Assembly: GCA_030522415.1 (NCBI GenBank)
Contig: CM060127.1
Location: forward strand, 3,265,422-3,329,421
Source of the DNA: Channallabes apus
Taxonomy: Eukaryota > Chordata > Actinopteri > Siluriformes > Clariidae
DNA length: 64,000 bases
Reading direction: 5' to 3'
The first letter of the stretch is position 1. Each line of letters begins with the position of its first letter. The translations under genes were made by a program, and so were the position numbers. The notes under the pieces are model-generated. The model made no database searches and was not told where the DNA came from. It worked only from the letters and a program-made list of their open reading frames with translations. Below, piece by piece: positions 31,450 through 48,719 of the stretch.

Positions 31450-34400
31450 TGATTTCCAAAATGAAAAGCATCTTTCTTACTTTCTTATATATCATGTAGT
31501 TTTACTTTTCTTAATTCCATAGTATCAAAGTCACAAATTTATAAACTACACCGGGGCTGTACAATGAACTGTGAACATAACCTGTATAACAAGCCCATAT
31601 CCCAAATGTTTCAGTTTCCCAAATTCTTAATTTTATTTATACATCTGTAAAAGACACCACCATAATGTGTTCAAATGGACATTGATTATTTTCCCACACC
31701 ACCACGTCAAAGGGAATATTTGTCTTGTATAGAAAAATATAATTACAGCTTGACCTCTGACCGTTAAACACCGCTTCCATAAATGTTATCCAAAACACCT
31801 CCTAAGGCCGCGTCACACTGAGCCATGGTTCCACTACGGCCAAAGAACATGTACAGCTGGTCGGGAACGCAGTAGATACCAGTAAGAATGCAGCCTGATG
31901 TGGAGCTGCTACGCTTTTTTTGTACATTTGGTGAGGATGAGATCGCAGGAAGAACTTAAGGTTTTAATAACGATGGCTTTGACAAGTTAACAGTGTAACT
32001 AATGCTTCCTTATGACTTTACTGACATGGCACAGATGGGAAAAGCTGGATGGTCCTGATTGTCATTGGGACGTCACCGAGTTGTTGCTGTTAATGGAGTT
32101 ATCACAAGTCTGAAAAGGGTGCTGTGATATGACCGTGGTAGGTAATTGTAGAACACCACATTAAGGTCATATTTTGTTCTAGTGGTTACCATGTCCCGCA
32201 TGCAGGAGGTTATCAGCACATCGGTCATGTTCAAAGAATTTTGTATAAATACTGGCTCAGATTTCTTGCACTGTCACTTTATGGTGAAAAGTACTGTGTG
32301 TGGGATGTGATTTATACCAACCCGCCAGGACAATGTAATAAGTGCATGACAACAGTGTGGCATGATCTGATTGGACATCGTAATAATTCGGTTCGATATC
32401 ATTGAACCTGATCGCCATGAAAGACAATTAATGACAACATAATAGACTCCGAGAGGGACATGGCTAGAAGGAGTATGAACTTGATAAATGCACATTTCTC
32501 CATTTTAACACTGCTTATAGTGCTTTCTTCAATATATTAAGGCTGAGGCTTCGTCTCGAGCCTTACAATATCACCTTTAGTGCTGCTTCTGCTGTAAGGA
32601 TCCCTGTTATTACATAAATGATCAAGTATTACAAGCGGTTTAATATAAACCTGTGATTTGCAGACGCAACACTGGCAGAGCTGCTGTTGTAGAAAATTCA
32701 TCAACCTTATAACCACAGAATCCAATATCAGTGTCGCGTGAAGAGAACTTCTACCAGATCACCTTCACATCTCAGGAAAACAGGAAATTCGTTTTTTTAT
32801 TCATCACAGAATCAAGTGCTTGATTCACTAATTAAAATTCCAAACACATGATATAGATCAGAGAGAATCATTTTGTTTTACTTTTTTTTTTATTAATGTT
32901 TTTTCCATATTAGGTTTAAAAAACAAACTTAAAAAAAAATAATTACTAGGAAAGAGTCCTAAGCGACAGCAGGTTCACTGGCCCTCGTGATTGAACACTG
33001 AAGACTGTCGCAGTCTGGTGCCGCTCCTGGTGCCTCCGCATCAGGCTGTGGCTCTCTCACGCCTTCCTTCTCAGTCTGTATATATGTGTTTTTCTTGTCC
33101 AGACAGGAGAGATCGGTACCGCTGTGAAAAGGAGCGCAGCTTTCACTTCAGCTGTGTTAAAACATTCACGGAATGAAATGTTTGGGGGGTGGTGGGGGAG
33201 AAGGAAAAAAAAGGAGGTCCTGTTATGAAGCAAGAGGTATTCACTGTCACATTTGTCTTTTTTTTTTTTTTTTGGAAAAAGGTTTCGAAGTATTTCCAGT
33301 TCACAGTCGCGAGAGGTAAGAACGTTATTCCGGGGGAGAAAAAAAAGGAAGGGTTAAAAAAATAAAATAAAAAAATGTTCCGTGTATGAACATGTAAAGA
33401 GAGGCGAATGCACCGGATTTGCATGAACACTGCTGTGAAAAAAAATAAAGAAAAAAATCATTAATCGCTGAGACTTTTTGCTTTATAGGATTAAGAGATA
33501 CCCTTCTCTTTATGATGAATTGTTAAAATTAAATTATCAACACTCCTTATAATTCTCCTCCAGCCGTGATCTCTACCAGGTCAGAGGTTTTTCACATACA
33601 ATGTAAACTCAAAGAGTTTCGCTCCCTAATGTGGACATACGGGCAGCCAAACATCTTTCAAGCCTTTACCAGAAATTTGAGATGATGTAATGACTCGTGA
33701 CCTGAACTGATTGGAAAAAAAAAAAAAAAAAACTCCTAACCCACCTGCACTAGGTACTCTGTGTACTAGGCATGTATGCGAAACGTCTTGTGTATAATCT
33801 GATCCATAAAGATTCAATAGCGTAATCAGAATTAAGTACAGCGGCTCTCTGAGAACGAGGGCGGAGTTTCCTCAAAACACTCACAGCAGAGTGATGACCG
33901 ACTTTCGAGTTAATAACCAACATGTGATCTCGACCATTACTTCTTAACTAAATATCTTACACGGAATTGAGAATTAAAAATTTACCACTATGCCATGTGA
34001 CTACCTGCCGATAACGGTGTAGTGAGATTTATCTATCGAGTCGTCTCTTGACGAGACGAGAGCGATGTGGCAGTGCTTTAGTGAATCAATCTGTAGACTT
34101 CCAAAGCTACAGCCCACTAGTAACTCTAATACTGTTGCGTTCTGGGTCTCATTAACAAATATCTTAAAGCCAACAGTGAAATTTCACTGCTATCTCTCAT
34201 CCTTTCTCCTAAAAAGTGAGGACACCCCGGGATCACTCAATAAACCTTCACTTGAATCCTAGTGGGCGGGGCAATCTTTTGATATCAGACCCCCATGTCA
34301 CTGAAACCCTGTTGCGGTTGTTGAGGATACTCTCTTTTATTTTTTTTTAATGAATTGCTGGGAGGAAAAAAAAAAAGGGAAAAAAAAGCTAAATGTTGCT

Positions 34401-34832
34401 GCAGTGTGCACGCACTGGAAATCTCACTCAAGTCACTTCAGTCTACTCTTAATAATAACACCTGCAACATACTTCCATCTTTTCTTCAGTACCTGTTACA
34501 TTTTGTAAGGATAATAAAAAAAATTAATAAAATAAAAGGAGTCACATGATGTTCATGCTTCTTCACAAAAAACTAAAATCTGGGATTTATTTCTGGAAAG
34601 AGAGCGAGAAAAAAGGGGATGCTCCATCATTTATTTAAATATTTTCTAAATCTAATTCTGCTATCCTGTAAACGGTTTGGCTGTTTAGTTGTTGTTGTTT
34701 TTTGTTCTCCGTGTAGAAAGATCCAGTCGCTGGGGACGAGGCATGCGGTTACCTCGACCTTAAAGGCAGGCGAGAAAAGAAACGTATGCGCAAAAAACAA
34801 ACAAAAAAAAAACAATTCAGCATTGGTGGCGA
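31450..34832. other. Intergenic sequence and probable lsm12 3' UTR
   Basis: No coding exons were seen. The part nearest the lsm12 stop (about 32880-34832) is TE-poor, AT-rich and full of A and T runs, as expected for a 3' UTR on the minus strand. Several TTTATT motifs could be polyadenylation signals; none could be singled out. Confidence 0.45.
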
Positions 34833-39310
<4,478 letters not shown>

Positions 39311-39467
39311 TTGCAAGCACTCTGCGCCATCGCCACCCGCGCACACCAGAAAGACAGCGGGCACAGGGGCCACATGCATTTAAAGGGGATAGCCCAAAAA
39401 AGAAAAGGGGAATTATATGTTTAGACCTCCAAAAAGCCCCAGATGCTGGAAGAAAAGCAGCACACTA

Positions 39468-39520
39468 TGATGTCACTCAATGTAATGTCACTGAACGTGA
39501 TGTCACTCAATATGATGTCC
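39468..39520 (+). repeat. Short tandem repeat, 15-bp unit
   Basis: Three full units and part of a fourth of tgatgtcactcaatg with one to four changes each. Every unit carries a CRE-like TGATGTCA or its variant. Confidence 0.75.
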
Positions 39521-40110
39521 CACAGAAAATTATTAACCACTTTCCATCATAAGTTTAAGGCATCGTCATAGCCAACCCGTTAGAGATATCAAAAATAATT
39601 GTATCCTCAATATCTTTAGATCACATAGAGCCGGTTTGGTGGCAAACGTATAAATCTCCTAAAGAAAAGTGTATCAAATTCCATCGGGTGCATTTTTAAA
39701 AAGACACAAAATAACTAATTTTTTGTTGAGTTGAGCCCATGACATACAATGCGAAAGTTATTCGGATCAATGAGCTCTAAACATGTACTGGGTTTCGTGT
39801 GGAAGCGTGTATGAGTCATGCAGCACAATCTCGTGCTAAGCCTGGGGCCCAGACTCTCAGCCATCCTAATGGCAGCAGATTCCAACCTGCTCCCAATTTT
39901 CACGAGTTTTTGAGCATGTTAAGACCCCGAAAAGCCCCCAAAATCAGGGGGGGGAAACTCTAGAACTCTATATACTCTAAAAACGTAGTAAAACAATAGG
40001 GCTGATGTCATAGTGCTTGGGCCCTAATAAAGTTTTTTTGTGGCAATTACTTTTACACATAGGGTAAGATACAGACAGATTGGACAGATTTTTTCCCTTT
40101 CATTAATCAT

Positions 40111-40139
40111 CTATCTATCTATCTATCTATCTATCTATA
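40111..40139 (+). repeat. (CTAT)n microsatellite
   Basis: About seven ctat units in the intergenic region upstream of lsm12. Confidence 0.95.
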
Positions 40140-40487
40140 CTCAATTAAAACATTGTTTAATATATGGATTGAGTATCGATATCTTGCACACAAGGGCTAG
40201 TCATAAATTAAAGTTATTTTAGAGTTAAATTAGAGTACTAAACAAAACTTACTGTGTAAAGGTGTCATGAAACTGAGTTAATGTTACCACCAGGAGGTTG
40301 ATTATTTTCCTGTTGCATGACATCACATGCTGAAGTGTTTTATTCCTCTTACACCACACCAATGATAATCGATACATATCCTAAACAATATTTAATTTAG
40401 TATATAATATTATATAAATTCATTCACACAGGCTTCCGTTATATGTAAAATTGTTACTGTTATTATTATTTATTTGTTTATTTATAC

Positions 40488-41100
40488 AGTGGTGTTCAAA
40501 TTAATAGCAGTGTGTTGAAAAAAGTGAGTAAAGGTCCATATCCATATAATAACTTTTAATTTAAATCACATAATTTAAATCCTTTTTAAGCTTTAAAATG
40601 GAGACCAAAACCAGAAAGACGTAGAAGAAAACGGAAAACTACCATTCGAATGGTTGGAAGAATAACAAAATTGACTCAAAGAACATCTAAAGTTACCTGT
40701 TAGTGCTGTTACTATTAGAAGACGGCTATGTGAAGTCAAGCTATCAGCAAGAAGCCCCCGCAAAATCCCATTGTTGGAAAAAAGACATGCTGAAGAGATT
40801 ACAGTTCGCCAAAGAACACATTGACTGACCTAAAGAGAAATGGTGCAATATTTTGTGGACTGATGAAAGCAAGATTGTTCTTTTTGGGTCTAGAGGCCGC
40901 AGACAGTTTGTCAGGCCCCCAAACACTCAATTCAAGCCACAGTACACAGTAAAGACAGTGAAGCATGGAGGCACAAGCATCATGATATGGGGATGTAGCT
41001 TCTCGTACTATGGTGTTGGAAAACTGACATTAAAGAAAACTTGTGGACTGACATTAAAATGCTGTTTCTGAGGCAAAACCAAGAAATGCAGAGGAATTAT
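40488..41100 (+). mobile_element. Truncated Tc1/mariner relic
   Basis: The left end begins cagtggtgttcaaattaata. Transposase fragments follow: RRKTTIRMVGRITKL near 40620 and WTDESKIVLFGSRGRRQFVR near 40855, then GGTSIMIWGC. Stops and frame changes are present and no matching right end was seen. Confidence 0.8.
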
Positions 41101-41168
41101 GGCATGTAGTACATTTGTCACAGATGTGAAGCAGTTCTCAGAAACCATGGTTATACAACTAAATATTA

Positions 41169-42035
41169 CACTGTGTTCCAAATTATTATGCAAATTGGAT
41201 GTAAGTGTCATAAACATTAAATGTTTGGTTTTTAAATTAAACTCATGGATGGTATTGTGTCTCAGGGCTCTTTGGATCACTGAAATGAATCTCAGACACG
41301 TTTGATAATCAGTTTGCCAGTTAAGCCCAATTAAAGGAGAAGTACTGAAGAAGGTTGTTCCACATTATTAAGCAGGGCACAGGCCCCAAGCAATATGGGA
41401 AAGAAAAAGGATCTCTCTCCTGCCGAAAAGCGTCAAATTGGACAAGGTATGAAAACATTAGATATTTCACGAAAACTTATCGTACTGTGAAGACATTTGT
41501 GGCTGATTCAGTGCACAGACAGGTTCGTGCAGATAAAGGCAGAATGAAGAAGGTTTCTACAAGACAAATTCATCGGATTAAGAGAGCAGCTGCTGAAACG
41601 CCATTACAAAGCAGCAAACAGGTATTTGAAGCTGCTGGTGCCTCTGGAGTCCCGCGAACCTCAAGGTGTAGGATCCTTTAAAGGCTTGCAGTTGTGCAGA
41701 AACCTATTCGGCCACCCCTAATAAATCCTCACAAGCAGAAACGGTTGCAGTGGGCCCAGGCATACATGAAGACTAGTTTATAAACAGTCTTGTTTACTGA
41801 TGAGTGTCGTGCAACCCTGGATGTTCCAGATGGATGGAGTAGTGGATGGTTGGTGGATGGCCACCATGTACCAACAAGGCTGTGACGTCAACAAGGAGGT
41901 GCCGGAGTCATGTTTTGGGCCAGAATCATGTGGAGAGAGCTGGTAGGCCCCTGTAGGGTCCCTGAAGGTGTGAAAATGACCTCTGCAAAGTTTATTGACT
42001 GACCACTTTCTTCCATGGTACAAAAAGAAGAACCG
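41169..42035 (+). mobile_element. Second Tc1/mariner relic, right-truncated
   Basis: It begins with a terminal motif, gttccaaattattatgcaaa. The transposase N-terminus starts near 41398 (KKKDLSPAEKRQIGQG), continues KKVSTRQIHRIKRAAAETPL, and the catalytic part near 41790 is frame-shifted. It ends about where the third catalytic region would begin. Confidence 0.8.
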
Positions 42036-42602
42036 TGCCACGCCCCTGCTACTAGTGAGTGCACAGACATACAGTGAAATTATCTATTTTGAGCCAGGTA
42101 TTTTATATAGTTTAGCTTAGGTTTATAGTTTATATAGGTTTAGGGAGTCCGGGAAGGTACCTGTATTTTTGTTTGTGTTTTTTTTTTTTTTTTGCAGGTA
42201 ATCTAGCTACTAAATATAAATACCATTTTGTTTATTATTTTGGCCTGGGTCTAACCTGAATCTGATCCTCCTCCTGTTGTGTGTGTGTGTGTGTGTGTAT
42301 ACAAACCTCATTGTTTCATCAGTTAATGATTGGATCTAGTTCTTTCTGCCATATACCACCATTTCCATACAGTTTAAAATAGAACCCTGAACCATTCTTT
42401 TGCTGTATGACCCTAGACTGGGACGTAACACCATATTTAAGTGACCACTTTGATTTTCAAGCACAAGAAAGACAACAGCTTTATTACGCAAAGGTGTTCC
42501 TTCAGTTAAAAACAACTAGTTTGAGATTTTATATCTGCTCATCTTTTTTGAACTACGCTAGAATGCCTCATCCCACCCCCGCTGTTAAAGAAATAAAAAT
42601 AA

Positions 42603-43276
42603 AAAAGTAACTCGGTAACTTTTACTCTGAGTAAATTTTTTAATGAGCTACTTTTTACTTTTACTTGAGTAGATTTTTATAATGGTAACTTTACTTGTAC
42701 TTAAGTAAAATTTCACTGAAGTAACAGTACTTGTACTTGAGTACAAAATTTTATTACTCTTTCCACCTCTGACAAAGACCAACCAAACCATAGGGACAAA
42801 GCAATAATCAAAGTCAATTGGAGGCAAAAAGTCAAACCAGAATACACAACCAAATGTCAAAACGCCAAAATCACAACCTCTTTCATCTTTCGCGCTTCTC
42901 TCTCCAGTCGCGTTAGTCGATGACGTCACTCAAGGCGGAAGCGACCGTGTGGAAGGTCAGGTAGATGCCGATGTCAGAAAACCTGGAGTGGAGTCTGGAG
43001 CGGCGCGCGACCAGGACATGATACACACACGCGGCGCAACGGAGCATTTATAAAGCATAATATTTTTTATTGTTTTATCATTTTCATTCATTTCTTTTTT
43101 ACTCAGTAGCGAATATGATTTAAAATGTAGCGAATTACAATACTTCCAACAAAACGTACTTAAGTAAAAGTAAAATTACAGATTTTTAAAACTACTTTAA
43201 AAAGTAGAAATACACAAAAAAGCTACTCAATTACAGTAACGCGAGTAAATGTAATTCGTTACTTTCCACCTCTGGT
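42603..43276. repeat. hAT-like repeat, two direct partial copies
   Basis: Two copies (about 42603-42774 and 43080-43276) rich in acttaagtaaaa motifs both end with ttccacctctg, the usual fish hAT-like terminal motif. A 300-bp unrelated segment separates them. The right copy abuts the 3' end of the old L1. Confidence 0.55.
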
Positions 43277-43823
43277 AACAGCCACATAGTTTTGACCTCT
43301 CGTAGTCATATCTGGTTTTTGATGTAATCCATGAAAGGACGCCACCTGGCCGTGAACTTGGATCTTGAACCACTTAAATTCAGTCTTATTTTCTCCAAAC
43401 TAAGGAAATATAGGACATCATTTGCCCATTGTTTAAAGGCCGGGGGAGATGATTGTTTCCAATTGATCAAAATCAGGCGTCTTGCCAACAGGGAGGTAAA
43501 AGCAATACAGTCCAATTCACTTTTTGACAGGTTGTTGTCTTCATATACGATGCCAAAGATGGCAGTTAAAGGATACTCACACAAATCTTTGCAGAATATG
43601 TTGGAGTAAGATAGAAATATGTTTGACCAAAATACAGATAGTTTGGGACATAACCAGAACATATGGGCCAATGTAGCAGGAGACTGCCTGCATCTCCCAC
43701 AGGTAGGATCTACCGAGGCATACATCTTTGCTAGTTTGGCTTTAGAAAGATGAAGTCTATGCACCACTTTAAATTGGATAAGGCTATGTCTAGCGCAAAT
43801 AGAAGATCCGTGGATCCTATATA

Positions 43824-45224
43824 CAGGGAGTGCAGAATTATTAGGCAAATGAGTATTTTGTCCACATCATCCTCTTTATGCATGTTGTCTTAATCCAAGC
43901 TGTATAGACTCGAAAGCCTACTACCAATTAAGCATATTAAGTGATGTGCATCTCTGTAATGAGAAGGGGTGTGGTCTAATGACATCAACACCCTATATCA
44001 GGTGTGCATAATTATTAGGCAACTTCCTTTCCTTTGGCGAAATGGGTCAAAAGAAGGACTTGACAGGCTCAGAAAAGTAAAAAATAGTGAGATATCTTGC
44101 AGAGGGATGCAGCATTCTTAAAATTGCAAAGCTTCTGAAGCGTGATCATCGAACAATCAAGCGTTTCATTCAAAATAGTCAACAGGGTTGCAAGAAGCGT
44201 GTGGAAAAACCAAGGCGCAAAATAACTGCCCATGTAAGAAAGGCTGAAAGACGACCACCAAAAACGACTGAAACGTCAAGACTGGGCCAAGAAATATCTC
44301 AAGACTGATTTTTCTAAGGTTTTATGGACTGATGAAATGAGAGTGAGTCTTGATGGGCCTGTGGCTGGATTGGTAAAGGGCAGAGAGCTCCAGTCCGACT
44401 CAGACGCCAGCAAGGTGGAGGTGGAGTACTGGTTTGGGCTGGTATCATCAAAGATGAGCTTGTGGGGCCTTTTCGGGTTGAGGATGGAGTCAAGCTCAAC
44501 TCCCAGTCCTACTGCCAGTTCCTGGAAGACACCTTCTTCAAGTGGTACAGGAAGAAGTCTGCATCCTTCAAGAAAAACATGATTTTCATGCAGGACAATG
44601 CTCCATCACACGCGTCCAAGTACTCCACAGCGTGGCTGGCAAGAAAGGGTATAAAAGAAGAAAAACTAATGACATGGCCTCCTTGTTCACCTGATCTGAA
44701 CCCCATTGAGAACCTGTGGTCCATCATCAAATGTGAGATTTACAAGGAGGGAAAACAGTACACCTCTCTGAACAGTGTCTGGAAGGCTGTGGTTGCTGCT
44801 GCACGCAATGTTGATGGTGAACAGATCAAAACACTGACAGAATCCATGATGGCAGGCTTTTGAGTGTCTTTGCAAAGAAAAGTGGCTATATTGGTCACTG
44901 ATTTGTTTTTGTTTTGGAATGTCAGAAATGGATATTTGTGAATGTAGAGATGTTATATTGGTTTCACTGGTAAAAATTTATAATTGAAATGGGTATATAT
45001 TTGTTTCTCGTTAAGTTGCCTAATAATTATGCACAGTAATAGTCACCTGCACACACAGATATCCCCCTAAAATAGCTAAAACTAAAAACAAACTAAAAAC
45101 TACTTCCAAAAATATTCAGCTTTGATATTAATGAGTTTTTTGGGTTCATTGAGAACATGGTTGTTGTTCAATAATAAAATTATTCCTCAAAAATACAACT
45201 TGCCTAATAATTCTGCACTCCCTG
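43824..45224 (+). mobile_element. Tc1/mariner element inserted in the old L1
   Basis: About 1.40 kb with near-perfect inverted termini (cagggagtgcagaattatta at the left, its complement at the right) and a TA duplication at 43822-43823 and 45225-45226. A second, related inner pair of inverted motifs (attattaggcaac near 44010 and its complement near 45010) lies inside the ends. Confidence 0.93.
44087..44863 (+). pseudogene. Disabled Tc1/mariner transposase
   Basis: The N-terminal helix-turn-helix part (KIAKLLKRDHRTIKRFI) and the C-terminal catalytic part are in different frames, and the middle is shortened around 44230-44330. The C-terminal part has MQDNAPSHASKY, with a catalytic Asp, and SPDLNPIENLWS, with the final Glu. 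The copy is not functional as it stands. Confidence 0.88.
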
Positions 45225-48200
45225 TATAGCCTTATGCCATTCCGCATCTGTCAGTTTAACCTTGAGATCCTGTTGCCAGGAGTCTCGTTGTATATTATTA
45301 GAAACGGATAGTACTGACGCAATTTTAATGTATAAACCAGAAATATTTCCTCTTTGGTCTGGATCGTCAGGAAGGAGCTGGTCAATAGGATTTTGTTCAG
45401 GTAATGCTGGAAAAGAGGGAAAATTCTTGCGTGTGAAATCTCGCACCTGTAAGTACCTGAAAAAGTGTGTTTTGGGGATCTTAAACTGGGATTCCAATTG
45501 AGTGAAAGATAGGAAACATCCATCAATAAAGAGGTCTTTAAATGTTAAAATGCCTTTCTCTTGCCAAATTATGAATGCTTGGTCATTTAAAGGCTGAGGA
45601 AATCTATGATTATTGGCAATTGGGGTAAATACTGAAGCTCTCTGCCAGCCAAAGAATTTGCGGATCTGATTCCAAATTTGAATAGAGTTCCATACCACTG
45701 GGTGTAGAGATTGGGAGTCTAGACCCAACGGCAAAGGTGCAAACAGGAGAGCTGGGAGCGAGGAGGAGAGACAGGGAGCCGATTCTATCTGAACCCAATC
45801 TGGTGTCTGATCAGTGTAGAGAGAATTCTGCCAGTACGTCAGAGCCCTCAAGTTACAGGCCCAGTAATAAAATAAAAAATTTGGTAGCGCCATTCCCCCA
45901 TCCTCTTTAGGTTTTTAGAGATGTTGTAGACGTATTCTGGGGGGTTTCTTGTTCCAGATATAAGACGAAATTATTGTATTTAAATGGGAGAAAAAAGATT
46001 TCTTAATATGGATAGGTATAGTTTGAAATAGATACAAAAATTTAGGAAGCGCATTCATCTTAATAATATTGATCCTGCCCACTAAAGAAGTGGGGAGGTT
46101 AGACCATTTTTTAAGGGATAGTCTGTTTTTTTCCAGAAGTGGGGCAAAGTTAAGTTTAAATAGCTTGGATATATTGTTTGAAATATTAACCCCTAAATAT
46201 GTAAATTTATCAGAGGCTACTGCAAATGGATAGTGAGAGAAGGAGGAGGTTTTTGCTCTGTGATTTATGGGAAATGGCTCGCTTTTAGAGAGGTTGAGTT
46301 TATATCCTGACATGTAACTGAAATATTCAAGAGCCATCATAATATGGGGGAGAGATTTATGAGGATCTGTAATAAATAACAGCAGGTCATCCGCATATAG
46401 TGACAGTTTATATTCTCTGTTACCTCTAGATATACCGGGTATATTTGTATTTGATCTCAACAAAACAGCTAAGGGTTCAATTGCCACTGCAAATAGTAAA
46501 GGGGACAGGGGGCAGCCCTGTCTAGTTCCTCTGCCCAGCTTGAAATATTGTGAGCTGGTGCTATTTGTGATGACAGAAGAGGAAGGTGAAGCATATAAAA
46601 GTTTTACCCAGGTTAGAAAATTGGACCCTAGGCCAAATCTTTCAAGACAGTAGAAAAGATATCTCCATTCCACTCTGTCAAAGGCTTTTTCCGCATCTAG
46701 AGATATTAAAATTTCTGGTTTATACTTATTCGAGTTAGGGGAGTAAACAATATACTTTGCGTACATTAAAAAAAGAAAATCGTTTTTTAATAAAACCAGT
46801 TTGGTCCGGATCTATAATAGTAGGAAGAACGTCCTCCAATCTCCTGGCCAGGACCTTCGCCAATATTTTACAGTCAACATTTAGCAAAGATATAGGTCGG
46901 AATGAACCACAATCCAAAGTGTCCTTGCCCTTTTTTGGGTAAAACTGAAATCGTTGCTTGATAAAATGTATGAGGGAGAAGACCTCTAGAGAATGATTCT
47001 TCAAATACCTCAAGTAGTAGCGGCATTAGTTTATCTTTAAATGTTTTGTAAAATTCTACCGTGAAGCCATCCGGCCCAGGAGCTTTTGAATTTTGCATGC
47101 ATGAGAGTGCTGCATTAAGTTCTTCTAGTGCTAGAAGTTTCTCCAGTCCTGTATTATCATCCGGTAAGATTTGGGGTAAATTGATAGAATCGAAAAAAGA
47201 ATCAAGTTCTTGAGAGTTATAATGGATTTCAGATGAATATAGGGTCGAATAGAATTGTTCAAAGACCGCATTGATTTCTGACTCATCCTTTGTGATCTTC
47301 CCATCACTCTTACGAATAGAAGTTATAGTATTTGCTGCAGAATGCTGCCTTATTTGCTGAGCGAGGATCTTTCCTGATTTGTCTGATGATTCATAGAATT
47401 TGGAGCGGGATTGGAGTAGAAGTCGTTCCGTTTGCTCGGATGTTATTAGATCAATCTCCGTTTGTATCTTAGTTCTTTCTTTAAAAACATCCGGAGATGG
47501 TTTACTTGCCCCTTTCAGATCGAATTGTTTAATTTGGTTCATAAGATCATTCAAGCGCTGATTTCTTTGTTTTTTATCCCATGAAGTAAATGAAATTATC
47601 TCTCCCCTGATATAGGCTTTTAAAGATTCCCAGACTACAGCTGTACTGACGTCTGGGGTCACATTGACAGATAGAAAAAATTCTATTCTACTATTAATTA
47701 GGTCTACAAAGGATGGGTCAGAAAGAATGAAATTATCTTTGTCAGTTTTAGTATTACCGGGCAGTGATCTGAACTCACAATAGATTCATATTTACAATCA
47801 GTGACAGAGGTGAGTAGTTTATCGTCTATTAAGAAATAGTCGATTCGTGAATATGACAGATGTACTGGAGAAAAAAAACTGCCTCAGATTTGGATATAGA
47901 GAACGCCAAGGGTCAGATAATTTGTAGGTCTCCACAAAAGCATTTATAAACGTGGCGGATTTAGTGATATTGTAGGGTGATGTTGAAGACCGATCTAAAG
48001 TGGGGTGGAGCACACAGTTAAAATCTCCCCCTAATATTAGTTTATGCGTGGTCAGATTAGAAAAACTGGTAAAAAAAAATTTCATAAATGATGTATCATC
48101 CCAATTTGGAGCGTAAATATTGGCTAATATCAAGGGGATATCATAAAGCGTACCTGTTACTATTACAAATCTTCCTCCTCTTTCACTTTGAACATTGTTT

Positions 48201-48337
48201 ACACAGAATGGAGTGTTTTTACTGATAAGAATTGCAGCGCCTCTAGATCTTGACTGAAAGTCTGAATGATATATTTGTCCAATCCAGGGTTTTTGCTATT
48301 TATAATGGTCCGTTGATACCAAGTGGGTTTCTTGCAG

Positions 48338-48340
<3 letters not shown>

Positions 48341-48386
<46 letters not shown>
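48341..48386 (+). repeat. (TA)n microsatellite inside L1 endonuclease
   Basis: About 22 TA units between two recognisable parts of the old L1 endonuclease region. Confidence 0.95.
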
Positions 48387-48388
<2 letters not shown>

Positions 48389-48719
48389 GTCTTATTACGC
48401 TTAATAATATTGTTAACCCCTTTCACGTTCCAGCTCACAAAGTTCACTATGGGTGATCCATCATGTCCCAGGTTTACAGTGTTGCTTAATATATACACAA
48501 CTGATGCATTCTATCTGAAATATTCTTAATGTCAGTACACAATAGCATCTGAAAACATGAACACATTTAAATATAAAACAAGCCCTTCGAACCCACCCCA
48601 CCCCCCAAACAGCTTCCCGAACAAGAAGCAAGGGAAAAAGAACAGCCCCATGCAAACCTGTTTTAAGAGACTCATTAAGCAACCCTTAAAATGGCATAAT
48701 GGGGGCACTTTAATAACTA

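Larger units (their letters stand above)
43306..48450 (-). pseudogene. Disabled ORF2 of the old L1-like element
   Basis: Frame changes near 45900, 46750, 46930 and 47700-47820, plus the Tc1 insertion at 43824-45224, break the coding sequence. The reverse transcriptase active site is still readable in the 46766-45915 segment (SLYADDLLLF). No ORF1 was recognised upstream. Confidence 0.85.
43277..48520 (-). mobile_element. Old, decayed L1-like retrotransposon split by a Tc1 element
   Basis: It is the same clade as the element at 2494-6033, shown by matching blocks (LDAEKAFDRVEW, YADDLLLF, GRINIIKM), but broken into several frames. Segments in coding order: endonuclease N-terminus NFVSWNVKGVNNI near 48440, endonuclease at 48133-47819, linker and start of RT at 47662-46874, RT palm at 46766-45915 and thumb at 45893-45227. 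The C-terminal Cys/His part and stop lie at 43821-43306, beyond the Tc1 insertion. A (TA)n tract sits inside the endonuclease region. The right boundary is approximate. Confidence 0.88.
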
